Assembly: GCF_042453785.1 (NCBI RefSeq)
Contig: NC_091670.1
Span: forward strand, 37,831,501-37,895,500
DNA length: 64,000 nucleotides
Origin: Malus domestica
Lineage: Eukaryota > Streptophyta > Magnoliopsida > Rosales > Rosaceae
Direction of reading: 5' to 3'
The notes beneath the pieces are model-generated. The model worked only from the letters and a program-made list of their open reading frames with translations. It was not told the DNA's origin and did no database searches. The position numbers and the translations under genes are program-made. Numbering within the stretch: the first letter of the stretch is position 1; every line of letters starts with the position of its first letter. Shown one piece after another: positions 13,478-26,295 of this stretch.

Positions 13478-14413
13478 CTATTCACCATACCCAGCTGTCC
13501 TTCCATGCGTCACCTCAAAAGTGCATTCAGTATTGACATGACCTATCCGCCCATAACGGTAGCAAAAATCTTGAAGCTTTTCAAAACGAAACTCCACCCA
13601 TGTTTCTCTATTCTGATCCCTCCGAAGCCAACAACCATTGAAAAGAGGTCTATTTGTGTCAATACTAAGTCTAACACGTAGAAAACCTCCAGCTTTACCT
13701 GGGTCCTCTATTGCTATAAACTCCCCAACCTCTTTAGTTAGCCGTTTGATGTTTTGTAGAGACACAAAGCACATTGGGACTCCACGGATCTGAACCCAGA
13801 AAGGAACATTTTCTAACACTATTTCCTCCAATGCAAGATCCGAAGGCCATTTCTTGATTGAAAAGATCTTTTTCATCGCTGCCCATGAAGCTTGTTCTAG
13901 CAGTTTGGATGCCATACTTTCATCCTTAACTGATATCGTAAAAATATTTTCCTTGACCCATTTAATTTCGACCCCTCCATACTCATTCCAGGCCGCTTTG
14001 ATGATATTCCCAACTCCCCATATGTTAACCACCTTGCTTGTCAATACCTTACCTACCAGTTTAACTCCCGACTCCATAATCAAGAGGTCCATGGACTGCT
14101 CCAGTTGTATCACCAGCTCCTCTATACCTCTGTTTTCCATCTTCAGTCTAACTTGTTGCACTTTCTTTTTTCCTCGCTCTCCGTAAGCAGACAGAACACC
14201 TTCGAGATCACAACTTTGTAATTGGTTTGAGAAGTTGTTGTACTGTTTGTTCCCAACAAGTAATTCCTTTTGCCAAGCCATGGCAAGTAAGATTACTATA
14301 AATGAAGGTAGTATGACGTATCTGTGAGTTACCCCCAAATAGAGCTGGAAGGAATGAGTAATTATCCTCCACCTATTTCTTTTTCCATACAATTTACTTC
14401 TAAGGCTTACCAT
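13478..14413 (-). pseudogene. LINE ORF1 (DUF4283 and zinc-knuckle protein)
   Basis: Open frame of 311 codons with an internal Met (14281) that may be the true start. It carries the DUF4283 block (LVGKVLTSK, WAAMKKIFSIKKWP, VPFWVQIRGVP, ITKEVG-like) followed by a C-terminal knuckle CYRYGRIGHVNTEC. The second zinc ligand that should be Cys is Tyr here. ORF1 proteins of this type bind the LINE RNA. The frame is then lost and low-complexity sequence follows toward ORF2. Confidence 0.75.
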
Positions 14414-14858
14414 TGTCCAAATGAATCAGCCACACCAACCTATAAACAGACAGAAAATCAACTCCCACAGCTTACTCCCTCCCCACTCCTAGCCCTTACG
14501 GGTAGGTGAGGATTAAAGGAATCCTCAATACAGAAACTAGGGCAATAAATAGAGAACAGCCACTCTGACCAGCTCAGGGTAATAAATAACTTTCGAACCA
14601 CTGAAGACCACAAAAAAACCCCTAAAAAACAAGGTGTGACAGCTAGAAACACGCCGCAACGAGTGAGGCTCGAGAACTAAGGTCACAAAGAGCAACCCCA
14701 AACAGATACAAGAGCAATTAGAAGCAGCTACAACCAGACCAAAAAGACAACCCTAAATAGCAATCACAAAACCCACAACACCTCCAAAAAAGAAACTCCA
14801 AAAATTCAAAAACATCACGGAGGAGAACAAACACAACCAGCCCCAAAAAGCTCAATAA

Positions 14859-15682
14859 GAGCAACTCCACCCATGGAGCCCTCCCCCTGGCAATCCACTA
14901 TTCACTCCGCCATATTGAACAGTAACTGCCTTTAATAAGTAGTAACTGCCATTCATGAACAGTAAATTGCCATTTGCATCTCCACCCTTGGAGCCCTCCC
15001 TCCTAGCAATAGGCAATAAAATATTAGTTTTTTTTGTTTGTTTAAATAATACAAAATAAAATTATTTGTAATTTCGGATAAGAATTTTTAAATCGTTCTC
15101 GTTGCGCCACGTGTTATTGTGGTGTAAGGTAAATAGAGAAGAAGTGGTATTTATAGAAAAGTAAAAAGAATTTTTTACAAATTTTTTCAGAATTTTTTAC
15201 ATTTTTTTTAAATTTTTATTCAAATAATTAATCTCTGCCGTTGGATTTAAAAAAATTTGAATTCTAACACTCCAGATTGTGCCACGTGTCACAACGGTAA
15301 CTTTTTTTAATTTTAAAACTATTTTTTCTTTTTATTACCCTTGCATCGGACGGCTGGTATTTAAACCTTTTAGGATCGAACGGACCGTGAGAAGCCATGT
15401 GGCTTCTCATCGATCACTGGGCATCTCTGCTCACGCGGGCCCTGGCGCCTGATTTCCGGTCAGGCGACACGCTCCCACTCGCGAGTAAGGGGCACGCGCC
15501 TGGCACAAAAAAAATTAAATAAGGCTTGGCCCTCAGGCTGCAGGCCCTTCGATTCCCTACCCCTCCCGACCATCGACCTCCCACCCTCACTCGGGCTCTC
15601 CATGGCTGGAGCACTGTCCACCGGACCTCGGACCCTTTCCTCTCCCCTGTACCCTGAGCAATGTCCATGAGTGGACTTGCTC
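14859..15682. mobile_element. PIF/Harbinger-like MITE nested in the LINE 5' UTR, 824 bp
   Basis: Starts GAGCAACTCCACCCAT and ends ATGAGTGGACTTGCTC, which are imperfect inverted copies of each other. It is flanked by TAA on both sides (14856-14858 and 15683-15685), the 3-bp target preference of PIF/Harbinger elements. There is no transposase. The interior repeats the word GGAGCCCTCC and the phrase AACAGTAACTGCC / AGTAACTGCC several times. Confidence 0.7.
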
Positions 15683-15849
15683 TAAAGGAAATTGGCGAAG
15701 CAAAGGGAAAACCCACTCACCCTAAATGAAGAAGGACGAATGGAAAGATCTTGCACGCACACCGGCGGATCTCACGAGGAGAAAGATACTCCCACCGCGG
15801 AGAGAAGTTCCCCACCCACTTGGGTTTATCTGTTGTGAAAGTACTAGTT

Positions 15850-16680
15850 CGAAGTGACTTGTTGGAGGTTGTGGTTGTCCATGCATGCATGTCAATACAC
15901 AAAAATTTATTATTTGTGGTGAATACTATTCCTAGAAATTCGGTTCGTCACTTTATGTCACTTTCCCAATATTTTTCTTTCTATTTCTATCATGTCTTGT
16001 GCCATTAGAGAAATTTTTTTGGTAGAAGTAGAACAATCTGACCACAACACTGAAAATACGAATCTTCACTCTAAAATGTTTTTCTGTTTGAAACGTTTAA
16101 TTTCTTAATTATTATTCGAATCGAATATCATTTAGTCATTTAAGTTGCATCAAATAAATCAACAATTATCTATGAATATGCTACTTTAGTACCTACAATT
16201 CTTCAATTAATATGTTACTTGATACCTACTCAGTTTGATTTATTTGAAATATTTGAATGTTTGAACTTTTTTTCTTTGGAATAATTTTTTTCAAATAAAA
16301 ATTAAGAGATTAAACAAGTTATAAATTTTATATAAAATACTTTACAAGTAAGTAGATGAATAAACTATGGAATCCCAAAGTTTACTGTTACTTGAAAGAA
16401 AACTGAATTTTCCTTTGGGAACTGTTATTAACATTTCAAAAATCTCATTCTACATTCCGAATTTTTTATATTAGGAAAGAAAAATAACTCTTCATTTTCA
16501 TTTTTATAGTTCTTTTCTCTCTCTTCTTTTTAAAAATTATTATTTATTTATATTCACATGTGGTGACGCGTCGTGCAATTTGCATGGCGGAAAATGCAGG
16601 ATGAGAGAGAGAGAGAGAGAGAGAGAAGAAGTGGACTGTTGAGCCGGAAAACATATGATTCGGACCATTAACCAGATACG
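15850..16680. other. Intergenic AT-rich DNA with a half-MITE and GA microsatellite
   Basis: 16418-16465 is one arm of the MITE seen at 7621-7751. A GA microsatellite lies at 16601-16626. No gene is recognisable. Confidence 0.5.
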
Positions 16681-16684
16681 CTTA

Positions 16685-17005
16685 GGGCTGGTTTGATATT
16701 GCTGTGCTTTGAAAAAAGGCTGCTGTGAGAATAAGCGGCTGTGCTGTGAGAATAAGCGGCTGTGAAATAAATCAGCAGAGTGTTTGGTAAACTTTTTTGT
16801 AAAAGTGCTTTTGGAAAAAAAAGCAATCTGATAGTGGATCTTTTCATTAAAGGAGCACTGTAGTTCTGTGTGCTTTGAAAAAAGCCAGTTTTCCAAAGCT
16901 ACAAATTGCAGCTTCAGCTTTTTCCTTTGATTTCAGCTTATTCTCACAGCAGCTTCCAAAATAAGCCATTTTTTTTAAGTTTACCAAACACCAAAAACAC
17001 TCCCA
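16685..17005. mobile_element. Inverted-repeat element (MITE-like) upstream of PHYE
   Basis: GCTGCTGTGAGAATAAGC occurs near 16719 and its complement GCTTATTCTCACAGCAGC near 16937. The outer parts (GGTTTGATATTGCTG on the left, TTTACCAAACACCAAAAAC on the right) are also roughly complementary. It lies about 280 bp upstream of the PHYE start codon, so it may sit in or next to the promoter. Confidence 0.5.
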
Positions 17006-17287
17006 ACTTTTTCTCATAAGACCTTTTTTTTAAATCACCTCAGCCCCAAACTGGGGCTTAATCGAGGGGATAATTCCAAACCGCGAAAACGATGACAGAG
17101 AAAGTAGATATGTGTAGGTTCCAAGCAGAAGTACAACTACAGTCTACAGAAGCACCAAGTACAGAAATTGCCATGCCACTTACGACCCTCCTGCTTTTTC
17201 AATCTCCATACGAAAATCACTTCCCTTTAAAATCACTTCTCCTCCTTCTCCTCCTTCTCCTTGTCCTTCTTCCGACAAGCGCTCCAA

Positions 17288-20200
17288 ATGGAGCTTGGCA
17301 AAAGCAGTGACAGAACACGCGCCGCCGCATTCTCCTCCTCCTCCGCCACAAGCAACATGAAACCCACCCCCGCGGCCGCCAAACCCGATAGGTCAATCGC
17401 TCACTACAGAGAGGACGCCAACCTCTTGGCCGAGTACGAGCAGTCTGCCGTCTCCGGTACGCCCTTCCACTACACAAGGTCAGTGCTTTTTCCTCCGGAT
17501 TCTGTTCCCGAGGAGCAAATCGTTGCCTACCTTTCGAGAATCCAAAGGGGTTCTCTCGTCCAATCCTTTGGCTGTATGCTTGCAATTAAAGAACCCACTT
17601 TTCGAATTATCGGTTTTAGTGAGAATTGCTTTGAATTGCTGGGTCTGGATAAATCGGGTAGTGTTTTCGGGTCAAATGAGTTAAGGGGTTTGATTGGAAT
17701 TGACTGTAGAACTCTGTTTACTCCTTCTTCCGCGGCTTCTTTGGCGAAAGCTGCTGCTTCGAGGGAGATTTCGCTGTTAAACCCGGTTTGGGTGTATTCT
17801 AGGAGCACCCAGAAGCCATTTTATGCTATTTTGCATAGAATTGATGTGGGGATTGTGATTGATTTGGAGCCTGCTAGGTCTGGTGATCCTGCATTGTCAC
17901 TTGCAGGAGCTGTGCAGTCTCAGAAACTCGCGGTTCGCGCAATTTCTAGGCTTCAGTCTCTCCCTGGAGGGGACATTGGCGTGTTGTGTGATACTGTTGT
18001 GGAGGATGTTCAGAAGCTTACTGGATATGACAGAGTTATGGTTTATAAGTTCCATGACGATGATCACGGTGAGGTTGTGTCTGAAATCAGAAGGTCGGAT
18101 TTGGAGTCTTATTTGGGTTTGCATTATCCTGCCACGGATATCCCCCAAGCTGCCCGTTTCTTGTTCAAGCAGAATCGCGTGCGTATGATCTGTGATTGCA
18201 ATGTGAATCCGGTTAAAGTCATTCAAAGTGAAGAACTAAAGCAGCCTTTGTGCTTGGTCAATTCAACCCTCCGGTCTCCACATGGTTGCCACAGACAGTA
18301 CATGGCGAATATGGGCTCGATTGCCTCACTGGTGATGGCGGTTATCATCAATGGTAATGATTCAACAAAGCTTTGGGGGTTGGTGGTGTGCCACCACACT
18401 TCCCCCCGCTATGTCCCTTTCCCTCTTCGCTATGCTTGTCAGTTTCTTATGCAGGCATTTGGGCTGCAAATCTGCATGGAGCTTCAATTGGCTTCGCAGT
18501 TGGCTGAGAAAAAGATTCTCAGAACACAAACCTTGCTTTGTGACATGCTCCTCCGGGACTCCCCATCTGGTATTGTGACCCAATCTCCGAGTATAATGGA
18601 TCTCGTGAAGTGTGACGGAGCTGCATTTTACTATGGCGGGACATGTTGGTTGATGGGGGTAACTCCAACCGAATCACAGGTTAAAGATATAGCAGAGTGG
18701 CTGCTAAAAAATCATGGGGATTCCACAGGTCTGAGTACTGATAGTTTGGCGGAAGTTGGTTACCCTGGTGCACCTTTACTGGGTAATGCAGTTTGTGGTA
18801 TGGCTATCGCAAGAGTCAGCTCAAAAGATTTCTTGTTTTGGTTCAGGTCGCACACGGCAGAGCAAGTCAACTGGGGAGGAGCCAAGCATCATCCAGAGGA
18901 TAAGGATGACGGTGGAAAGATGCACCCGAGATCATCATTTAAAGCTTTTATTGAAATAGTAAAAAGTAGAAGTTTGCCTTGGGAGATCTCTGAGATTAAT
19001 GCCATCCACTCTTTACAGCTCATAATGAGAGACTCGTTTCAGGATATCGAGGAAACTGGTTCAAAGGCAGTACAACAGAGTGATGCTGAGATGCAGTTGC
19101 AGGAGATAGATGAACTCAGTTCCGCGGCATGTGAAATGGTTAAATTGATCGAGACAGCTTCAGTTCCGATTTTTGGGGTTGATTCGGATGGTCTCATCAA
19201 TGGATGGAATGCAAAAATAGCTGAGTTGACAGGACTACAAGATAGCGAAGCTATGGGCAAGTCCCTTGTTGACGAAATTGTTTATGAGGACTCGCGTGAA
19301 GCGGTTGAAAATCTTTTACGTAGAGCGTTACAAGGTAAATCTTTTATTGCAGTTATGAAGTACCATCGTTGAGGATTTTAAAGTAACTCAAATGGAATTT
19401 AGTGTTGAAATTTTAATGCTTTGTGTTCTCTCGCACGAGTCTTAATAATTTTCCCAAATGGTATGCTCGTTGTTAACTTCTATACTATCCAGGTGAGGAG
19501 GACAAGAACATTGAGTTAAAATTGAGAAATTTTGGGCTTCCACAACATAAGTCGGTTGTCTATATTGTGGCCAACACTTGCATGAGTAGGAGTCGTGCAA
19601 AGGATGTTGTCGGTGTATGCTTCGTGGGTCAGGATATTACTTGTGAAAAGGTAGTTATGGATAAATTCATCCGCTTGCAAGGGGATTACAAGGCCATCAT
19701 ACAGAGTCTTAACCCCTTGATTCCACCGATATTTGCATCTGATGAGAAAGCATGTTGCTCAGAATGGAATGCAGCCATGGAAACGCTGACTGGTTGGACT
19801 CGAGAAGACGTTATTGGTAAAACGCTTATTGGGGAAATCTTTGGAGGTTTCTGTCAACTGAAAGGTCAATATACGCTGACTAAGTTTATGATTATGTTGT
19901 ACCAAGGAATCAGTGGTACAGAGATTGAAAAGTTTCCATTCGGGTTTTTTGATAGAAAGGGTAATTTTGTTGAGGTGCTCTTAACTGCTAGCAAGAGGAC
20001 TGATGCAGGTGGGAATATAATCGGTTGTTTTTGTTTCTTGCAAATTTTTTTGCGTGACATGCAGCCGGCCTTGGAAGGACACAGACAAGAGGATACAGAA
20101 TACTTTTCGAAACTTAAGCAATTAACATACATGCGGCAAGAGATGAAAAATCCTTTAAATGGCATTCGGTTTACCCACAGACTCCTTGAAAGTACAACTA

Positions 20201-21110
20201 TTTCAGAAAATCAGAAGCAATTTCTTGACACTAGCGATGCATGTGAAAGACAAATCATGGCGATCATCGAGGATATGGATGTGAGAAGCGTAGCCGAAGG
20301 GTGAGTATTCTTAGTTGGTTCATGATTTGCATAAGTTAAATGTTGTAACTTTATTTGTAGCTTTTCGTTTCTATACTAACTGATGAATTTGTGTGACAAC
20401 GCTTTGGATCTTATTCGGGTTAATGCAGTAGCGCAAAGCTGAACATGGAAGAATTTATGTTGGGAAATGTTTTGGATGTCATCATTTGCCAATCAATGCT
20501 CTCACTGAGGGAAAAGAACTTGCAGCTCCTTCATGAGATTCCAGAAGAGATCAAATCACTATCTTTGCAAGGCGATCAAATCCGGCTTCAGTTGGTTTTG
20601 TCAGATTTCTTGCTCAATGTAGTGAGTCATGCACCTTCCCCAAATGGATGGGTCGAAATCAAAATTTCACCTGGTCCGAAGTTAATACAGGACAACAACA
20701 ATTATATCCGTCTCCAGATCAGGTACCTCAAACCTAGCTAGATTCTAAGTTCTACTACGCACAACTACCAAATTTGGCATCAGTTCTACTTGTCCTCGAT
20801 TAAAGGTTATAACCGATGCTTTAAAGCCATAAACCCTATTTTTTCATCTCTTTGTGGATGTAGAATGACACACCCCGGCCAAGGCCTTCCGGCGGTGCTC
20901 ATCCAGGATATGTTCGAGGGTGGAAACAGATGGACGACACAAGAAGGGTTCGGGCTAAATCTGTCGCGGAAACTTCTGAATAGAATGAATGGTAAGGTGC
21001 AGTATGTTAGAGAGCACAATAAATGTTACTTTCTCGTTGACATCGAACTTCAGATGAAGAAAGAGAGGCAGAGGCTGCCTGTGTCTGAAGCTGATATGAG
21101 CACGACTTGA
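17288..21110 (+). CDS. PHYE: Phytochrome E, 1131 aa, complete
   Basis: Red/far-red photoreceptor that binds phytochromobilin and cycles between cytosol (Pr) and nucleus (Pfr). Exons: 17288-19334, 19493-20300, 20429-20722, 20864-21110 (3396 nt, in phase), the four-exon layout usual for plant phytochromes. Domains by residue: N-terminal extension 1-60, PAS about 60-170, GAF about 200-395 with the chromophore Cys334 in HGCH, PHY about 405-590 with the tongue motif [13 protein letters not shown] and PRSSF, PAS-A from about 615, PAS-B from about 747, and the histidine-kinase-related domain from about 890. The ATG at 17288 (MELGKSS) is preferred; the frame upstream of it lacks another ATG. The short C terminus and overall resemblance to PHYE rather than PHYB (no long Gly/Ser N terminus) support the subtype. 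In the kinase-related domain the H-box reads [13 protein letters not shown], without the phospho-accepting His, as is normal for plant phytochromes. Confidence 0.95.
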
Positions 21111-22026
21111 ATTTCATCAGAGAATATGTGTTTATTGAGTCTCCTCCTACTAATCATTGTATTTTACCAACCATGTTGAAAACAAAATGAATAAATCAAT
21201 CAATAATATCATGTATTATGTGTAAATACAAATCTTCAAGTGATATTTGAGTGCACTTGTTCTATTTCATGTGGAAAATTAATTGGAGTTTTGAAGACGG
21301 GATTCGAACTCAGGTGCAAGGGGTCGAGTGCAATGCCCTGATCAACTAGTATAACGCACATCTGCAGAAGTTGATCTTGTTCCATCTTGGAAAACGATTT
21401 GCACGCACTCAAATTCACCTTCTACACACCCCCTGATTATTTTTGTCCGCATGATTTGTTCAATCCAAAAGTTAAAAATATGCATCGATGTGCATAGGAA
21501 ACAAAAGGGTGCGTAAAAATCACTTCGCTTCCCGTTTCAAGATTCAAAATACACATCTCAACAACTCCCAACAAATTGATTCCGCCAAAAAGAAGCATGC
21601 TTTTCCACCACTATACAATTTTGTACCCCAAGTCAAATAACCATCCCTCCCTCAAAACACATTTACTCACATCCCTATATGAACATCATATTTGCAGACT
21701 ACTAGTCCACACCCCAAAAGTCACACAACAAAAATGAGCTCAAAATATCAGAACCTGCACAACTGACGACAAACGCATACGGCAGCTGGGAGAATTGGAT
21801 TCGCCGACAAGCGTTTATCGCTCTCTTATCTGGCCGCTAACTGCAGATGAAACAAAACGCTGCTGGGTGTTTCACGTCAAACTCTCTAGAAGATACTAAT
21901 AAACAAAAGAAGCTCTGCATCGCATCCTTCAAAGACTCCTACTTTTGTATACTTGACAATGTATATGATGGTTGGAAGCCACGGCCACCACCAAATTCGG
22001 CCGTGACATCTTCTTTAATACACTGT
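21111..22026. other. Convergent intergenic region between PHYE and the MEI2-like gene
   Basis: Holds the 3' UTRs of two convergent genes. AATAAA-like words occur near 21190. At 21296-21352 a segment reading GGGATTCGAACTC resembles a repeat with a tRNA-like B box. No gene is recognisable. Confidence 0.45.
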
Positions 22027-25000
22027 TTAACTCTTATCTGGCTTCTCGTCAAAGCCACGGTCTGGGCTTCCTGACGAATCAGAGTCCGACTCTTTTTCCT
22101 GACTGATCTGGATGTTCAAATTGTTGGAAGGAAGATGTTCGTGGATGATCTACACAGAAGAAATGCACAAGATCAGATCAAATATGTTTTCAAATGTATG
22201 GAACATCAAAACAACTCTAGTTTCATAAAGCAGATAACTGAAGAAATGAAAGCACATTAGTCATTAGAAGTTTCATGAAGTGTGTCCTGTACTACCTGAT
22301 CACCAGCCTCAGAACCTTCTGAGTGAAAGAGTATTGGGCGACAACGTTTGTCTTCATTCATTAGGCTTGAGTTTTGAAAGTGGGCCACAAGAGCCGCCTT
22401 CCCTTGGATTCGAGCATAAGCCAAGGAGGCAACTTTCTCACTATTGAACTTCTCCCACTTCTTTCCATTAAATGCCTGTCGTATTAGAAAGAAGCGTATA
22501 TTAACAACATATCCTGCTCCTTTTTATACCATGCCGGTACCATTTCAGTTTCTAAAAGAGAAGGCTCAAATTGACAGTACGCATCTCACCGTTCAATGAA
22601 TACAATGATGTATAAATAACACAAAGAATTTAACGTAAAATCCAAAACAACGAAGGACCAAAAAGAAAAAGGAATAAGCACCTCATAAAATGGGATGATG
22701 TGTGAAGGAGACAGCATATTGATAAATGCATAGCCCACATTGCATTTGTTCTGCACATAAGAGTAATATCACTCAAGGGAGAATTGTAGGGGAATATAAA
22801 TATTATCGAAGAAAAAGTGTCAAAACATTTAACCAAAAAGTACCTTAAAATCAATTGGCAGATAGAGAAAATCAAAAGTACCCCCGTGATTTTCATCTAT
22901 TGCAGCAAGTAACATTTTCGAGGTGTACCTAATAGACAAGAAGAATATGAAAAACATGATAACGGCCGTCAAATATGATAAATATAAGAAATTATTATAA
23001 AAGTCAGTCTTACTTGTTTGGAATATTTTTTATCATTAATGTTGTTCGATTATCTTCCCCGGAGAGAATCTTATCCAAATCAAGCTGAAACTGTTTCTTG
23101 CTATCAATCTGGGTCCCATTATTCTCCATTCGTCTGCTCCTCCCACGCTCAATCAAACCATCTATGCTTGTAGGTGGCAGTCCTGCGTATGGGCCATTAC
23201 CTAAAAACACAGGGCTAAGCTTCGGTGAGCCCACCATTTTAAAGCTACCTTCAGACATGTTTCCTGGTAAGGATATGCCACCATTTCTAGAAGGACGAGC
23301 ACCCACATTAAACATAAAATTTCCACGACTGGGTCCCAAACTCATGCCTCCATAGGCAGCAGGACCCAAAAAAGATGTTTCTGGTGACTCTGGGAAGTAA
23401 TTAAAGCGCCTGTCTAAAGGAACACCAGATGGGGCAGATCCAACATGATGATGATGATGGTGATGATGGGAAGAGCTGAGCAAAGGGCCATTATGACCTG
23501 AGAATGGAAAGGCATGGCCCTTCCCATTGGATGTAAGTTGATGTCCCACTGATTGTTGATGCCAAGCTGAAGAGTTGGTGTTTTCTGAATAAGGAGTTGG
23601 ACTCCCCCAAAGAAATTGCGGGCCTGATAAAGTTTCCACATGAGATCCACTTGAGGTTGAAGGATTGAACGAGGGCATGGCTCCTTGGAAATGGGTTGAG
23701 TTCTCTGGAAATGAGTGTGATTGTTGAAATGCAGATCCGTGGTCTGAGTTTGTACTGGAAAATATATGATCAACATGACTCCCCCTTCCATGGTTATTGC
23801 CAATGGGTGCAACCTTCACATTGTTTGATATCTGGGGATGCAGAATTGACGCTAATCCAGGCAAATGGTTGCTGTTTGTTGGACTCATAGTCCCGAAACC
23901 AGGAGATTTACTAATACTGTGCACAGGACTATGTTCCATTGGGTTGTTAAACTGTGCCCAGTTACCTGTCAAGAATGTTGAATTGACCTCATTTTGTAAG
24001 AAAAATGCAATACCAGAAAATATTTATTTGTTGAAGCCATTATATGTTCACCAGTTTAAAATTAATCTCAAACGAGAAGTTACCCGGTGGAGAGATTGTT
24101 ATCGGGGAACCCACTGGATGTCGATAACTCTGAGATTCATCTTGTTCAGGGTCTTGATTCAGTTGCAGCATCAAGCTAAAAGGTAGAGAATACAATCAAT
24201 TAAAGACACCAACAGTTGGATCAAACTTCAAACACAATTAAACAAACCAAAATTCAAGAAACCGAAAAGAAACAACACCACCATTAATAATCACAAAACA
24301 AGAAATCAAAACATTTATATTGTCTACTTACTTTCGACGAGCTCCACCAGGTCGACTGGGTTCAAGCTTTATGCGTTTACCAGCTATGTCACTCCTATTT
24401 AACGACTTAAGGGCTGCTTCTGCAGCTCTAACATCATAAAACTCAATAAATTTATGATGCCTCTTGTGTGGTGTTTCCCTTATCTGCTTTGTACAATGAA
24501 CACCAGAAAGAAATGTTAACCGCCTCATACTTTCAAAAGTTAATAAACACAAAGCAAGAAATAGAGGGGGTGAAGCAAGATACAATCATCACCTCTTTCA
24601 CCTCGCCATAAGCCCCAAATATATGACGGAGGTCTTCATTTGAAACTGATGGATCCAAATTGAAAACTACCAAAGTTCCTTGATTAATATCCTTCTCTGA
24701 TGGATTATCCTGATGTTGCATGAGAAAGAATGCAAATATTGTAATTTATTTATTTTTACATATTTAAAATGAGCGTCAAAGAACAATTAACTCAGTACTA
24801 GAAAGTTGTTTTGACCTTTGGAATTGAGAAGTGAATATCAAGCTTCCTCCGCCGCAGAGGCTTGTTTTGTAATGTGCGCATAGCAGTTCGAGCAGCACGA
24901 ATATCATAATATGATATCATCACAAATCCCCTATGTTTACATGCAGTGTACAGCGTTCTAATATCCCCGTATTGCTACAAAAGAGATTGATAAAAACACA

Positions 25001-26295
25001 AATTAAAAGCTGGGTTGTCCAAAATGAACAGCGCCAGATGTTGCATCACATTTATTATTTAAACAACTGTGTTCTGAGATTCAAATGCACAATGCCCTAT
25101 GAGTGAGAGGCGAAACCTGTCCAAATATATGATACGCACAAGCAGCACAAAAGGTAAAGAACTTATACATCCAATATGAAAAATAAAAACTGGTGGCTAT
25201 AGTCATTAAGCAGAATAACTGAAATGGAACCAAATCAATAGAAATGCAATGAAAAAAAAAAGATGAGTGATGGGTACTACTATCCTTTTATACACGGAAG
25301 AACGTGCCAGAAAGTGTTTACTTAAGATCATTAAAAAACAAATTAATATGTTGCTTTTATTTGCAGTTTAAAATCAGGATGTGCATCTTATGCTCAATTG
25401 GGCGAGCAATATAATCCATTACAATATCTGGAGAGGGGATTAGAAATCCGAACAAAGGATATGGGTATTACTGGTACGAAAACAAGGAGCTTTGCCTTAA
25501 TTAAATTACCTCAAAAAGTGTCCTTAGTTCTGAATCCTCGACATTACTATTGATATTTCGCACAAACAATGTTCTGGAAGGATGCTCTCCATATGGATGT
25601 TCTCCAGCAACAGCTCCCACGCCATTTGGAAGGGCAAATTGAGCCATCCCGTTCCCAGTAGTACCGTCAGCTAAACTTACTTTTGACATGCCAATTCTCA
25701 GGCTCTCCTGTGCATCACTTTCCAATTCCATGCCGCCTCCACTACCAAAGAGATCATAATCTTCCAAGTCTTCCAGTGAACCAGGCAACCCACTGAGGTC
25801 AAGATCATCTGCTATGCCAGCTAATAGCACCTCCTCATCGCCAGGAAGCAAGCTTCCAATCGCATGAGTTTCAATATCTTCAAGCGGATCGTTACCCTCC
25901 AAATTTTGGTGGAGTTTATTTAAGCCAGGCGAAAGATCATCAATAGATTGACAGCCTTGCTCAGTACCATTCACGTTCACTGCACGAAATGCAAAAATAC
26001 ATGAGGCATTCCCTACTAAATGTGAATTCTGAAAATCATGATACAATAGCTCACACGTACACTTTGGATGTGGAAGAACAGGTAATGAACTTGAAAAGAG
26101 GGTAGCATCACTGGAGGCATTGTGGGCACCAGATCCAGATAAAATGCCCCATCCTCCCATTGGAACCTCGGTTGCGCCTACAAGACAAGTTAACAGACAT
26201 GTCAATCAGGACACGAACTGCATATAGTCCATACCTAATACAATATATGATTTAGAAAAATTACCAGAAGATGAAAAGTTCAAAGACTGATTCAT
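22027..26295 (-). CDS. MEI2-like RNA-binding protein (AML type), 875 aa
   Basis: RNA-binding protein of the plant MEI2-like family, linked in Arabidopsis to meiosis and vegetative growth. Exons on the minus strand: 26295-26265, 26177-25510, 24974-24816, 24709-24593, 24483-24332, 24175-24084, 23965-23014, 22928-22844, 22750-22682, 22475-22296, 22149-22027 (2628 nt, in phase). RRM1 begins at RTLFVRNIN (about 210) and RRM2 at GTLVVFNLD (about 297). The family-specific C-terminal RRM3 begins at TTLMIKNIPNKYT (about 713) and runs through [20 protein letters not shown] and KKWEKFNSEKVA. Between RRM2 and RRM3 is a long Ser/Asn/Gly-rich linker with eight consecutive His. The start MNQSLNF is the first ATG in frame after an in-frame TAG in the 5' UTR exon. 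It gives a shorter N terminus than some relatives. Confidence 0.92.

Larger units (their letters stand above)
8764..15834 (-). mobile_element. L1-type LINE retrotransposon (degenerate, about 7.1 kb with a nested MITE)
   Basis: Transcribed on the minus strand. The 3' end is marked by a long T run on the plus strand (8765-8786), i.e. a poly-A tail. An identical 13-15 bp word GTGAAAGTACTAG(TT) is at 8751-8765 and 15835-15849, a convincing target-site duplication that fixes both ends. Inside, in minus-strand order: 5' UTR (with a nested MITE at 14859-15682), ORF1 (DUF4283 and zinc knuckle) and ORF2 (endonuclease, reverse transcriptase, zf-RVT, RNase H). ORF2 is broken into many frames, so the copy is dead. 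Subtracting the MITE gives about 6.2 kb, normal for a plant L1. Confidence 0.9.

Noticed and set aside
13854-14186. Plus-strand open frame of 110 codons
   Set aside because: It is the antisense shadow of LINE ORF1, which has clear DUF4283 and zinc-knuckle features on the minus strand.
17261-17287. Upstream extension of the PHYE frame
   Set aside because: The frame upstream of 17288 would begin at TTG, not ATG. The ATG at 17288 is the natural plant start.
21296-21352. Possible tRNA gene (GGGATTCGAACTC, B-box-like)
   Set aside because: No matching A box, acceptor stem or cloverleaf could be found. It is more likely part of an old repeat.
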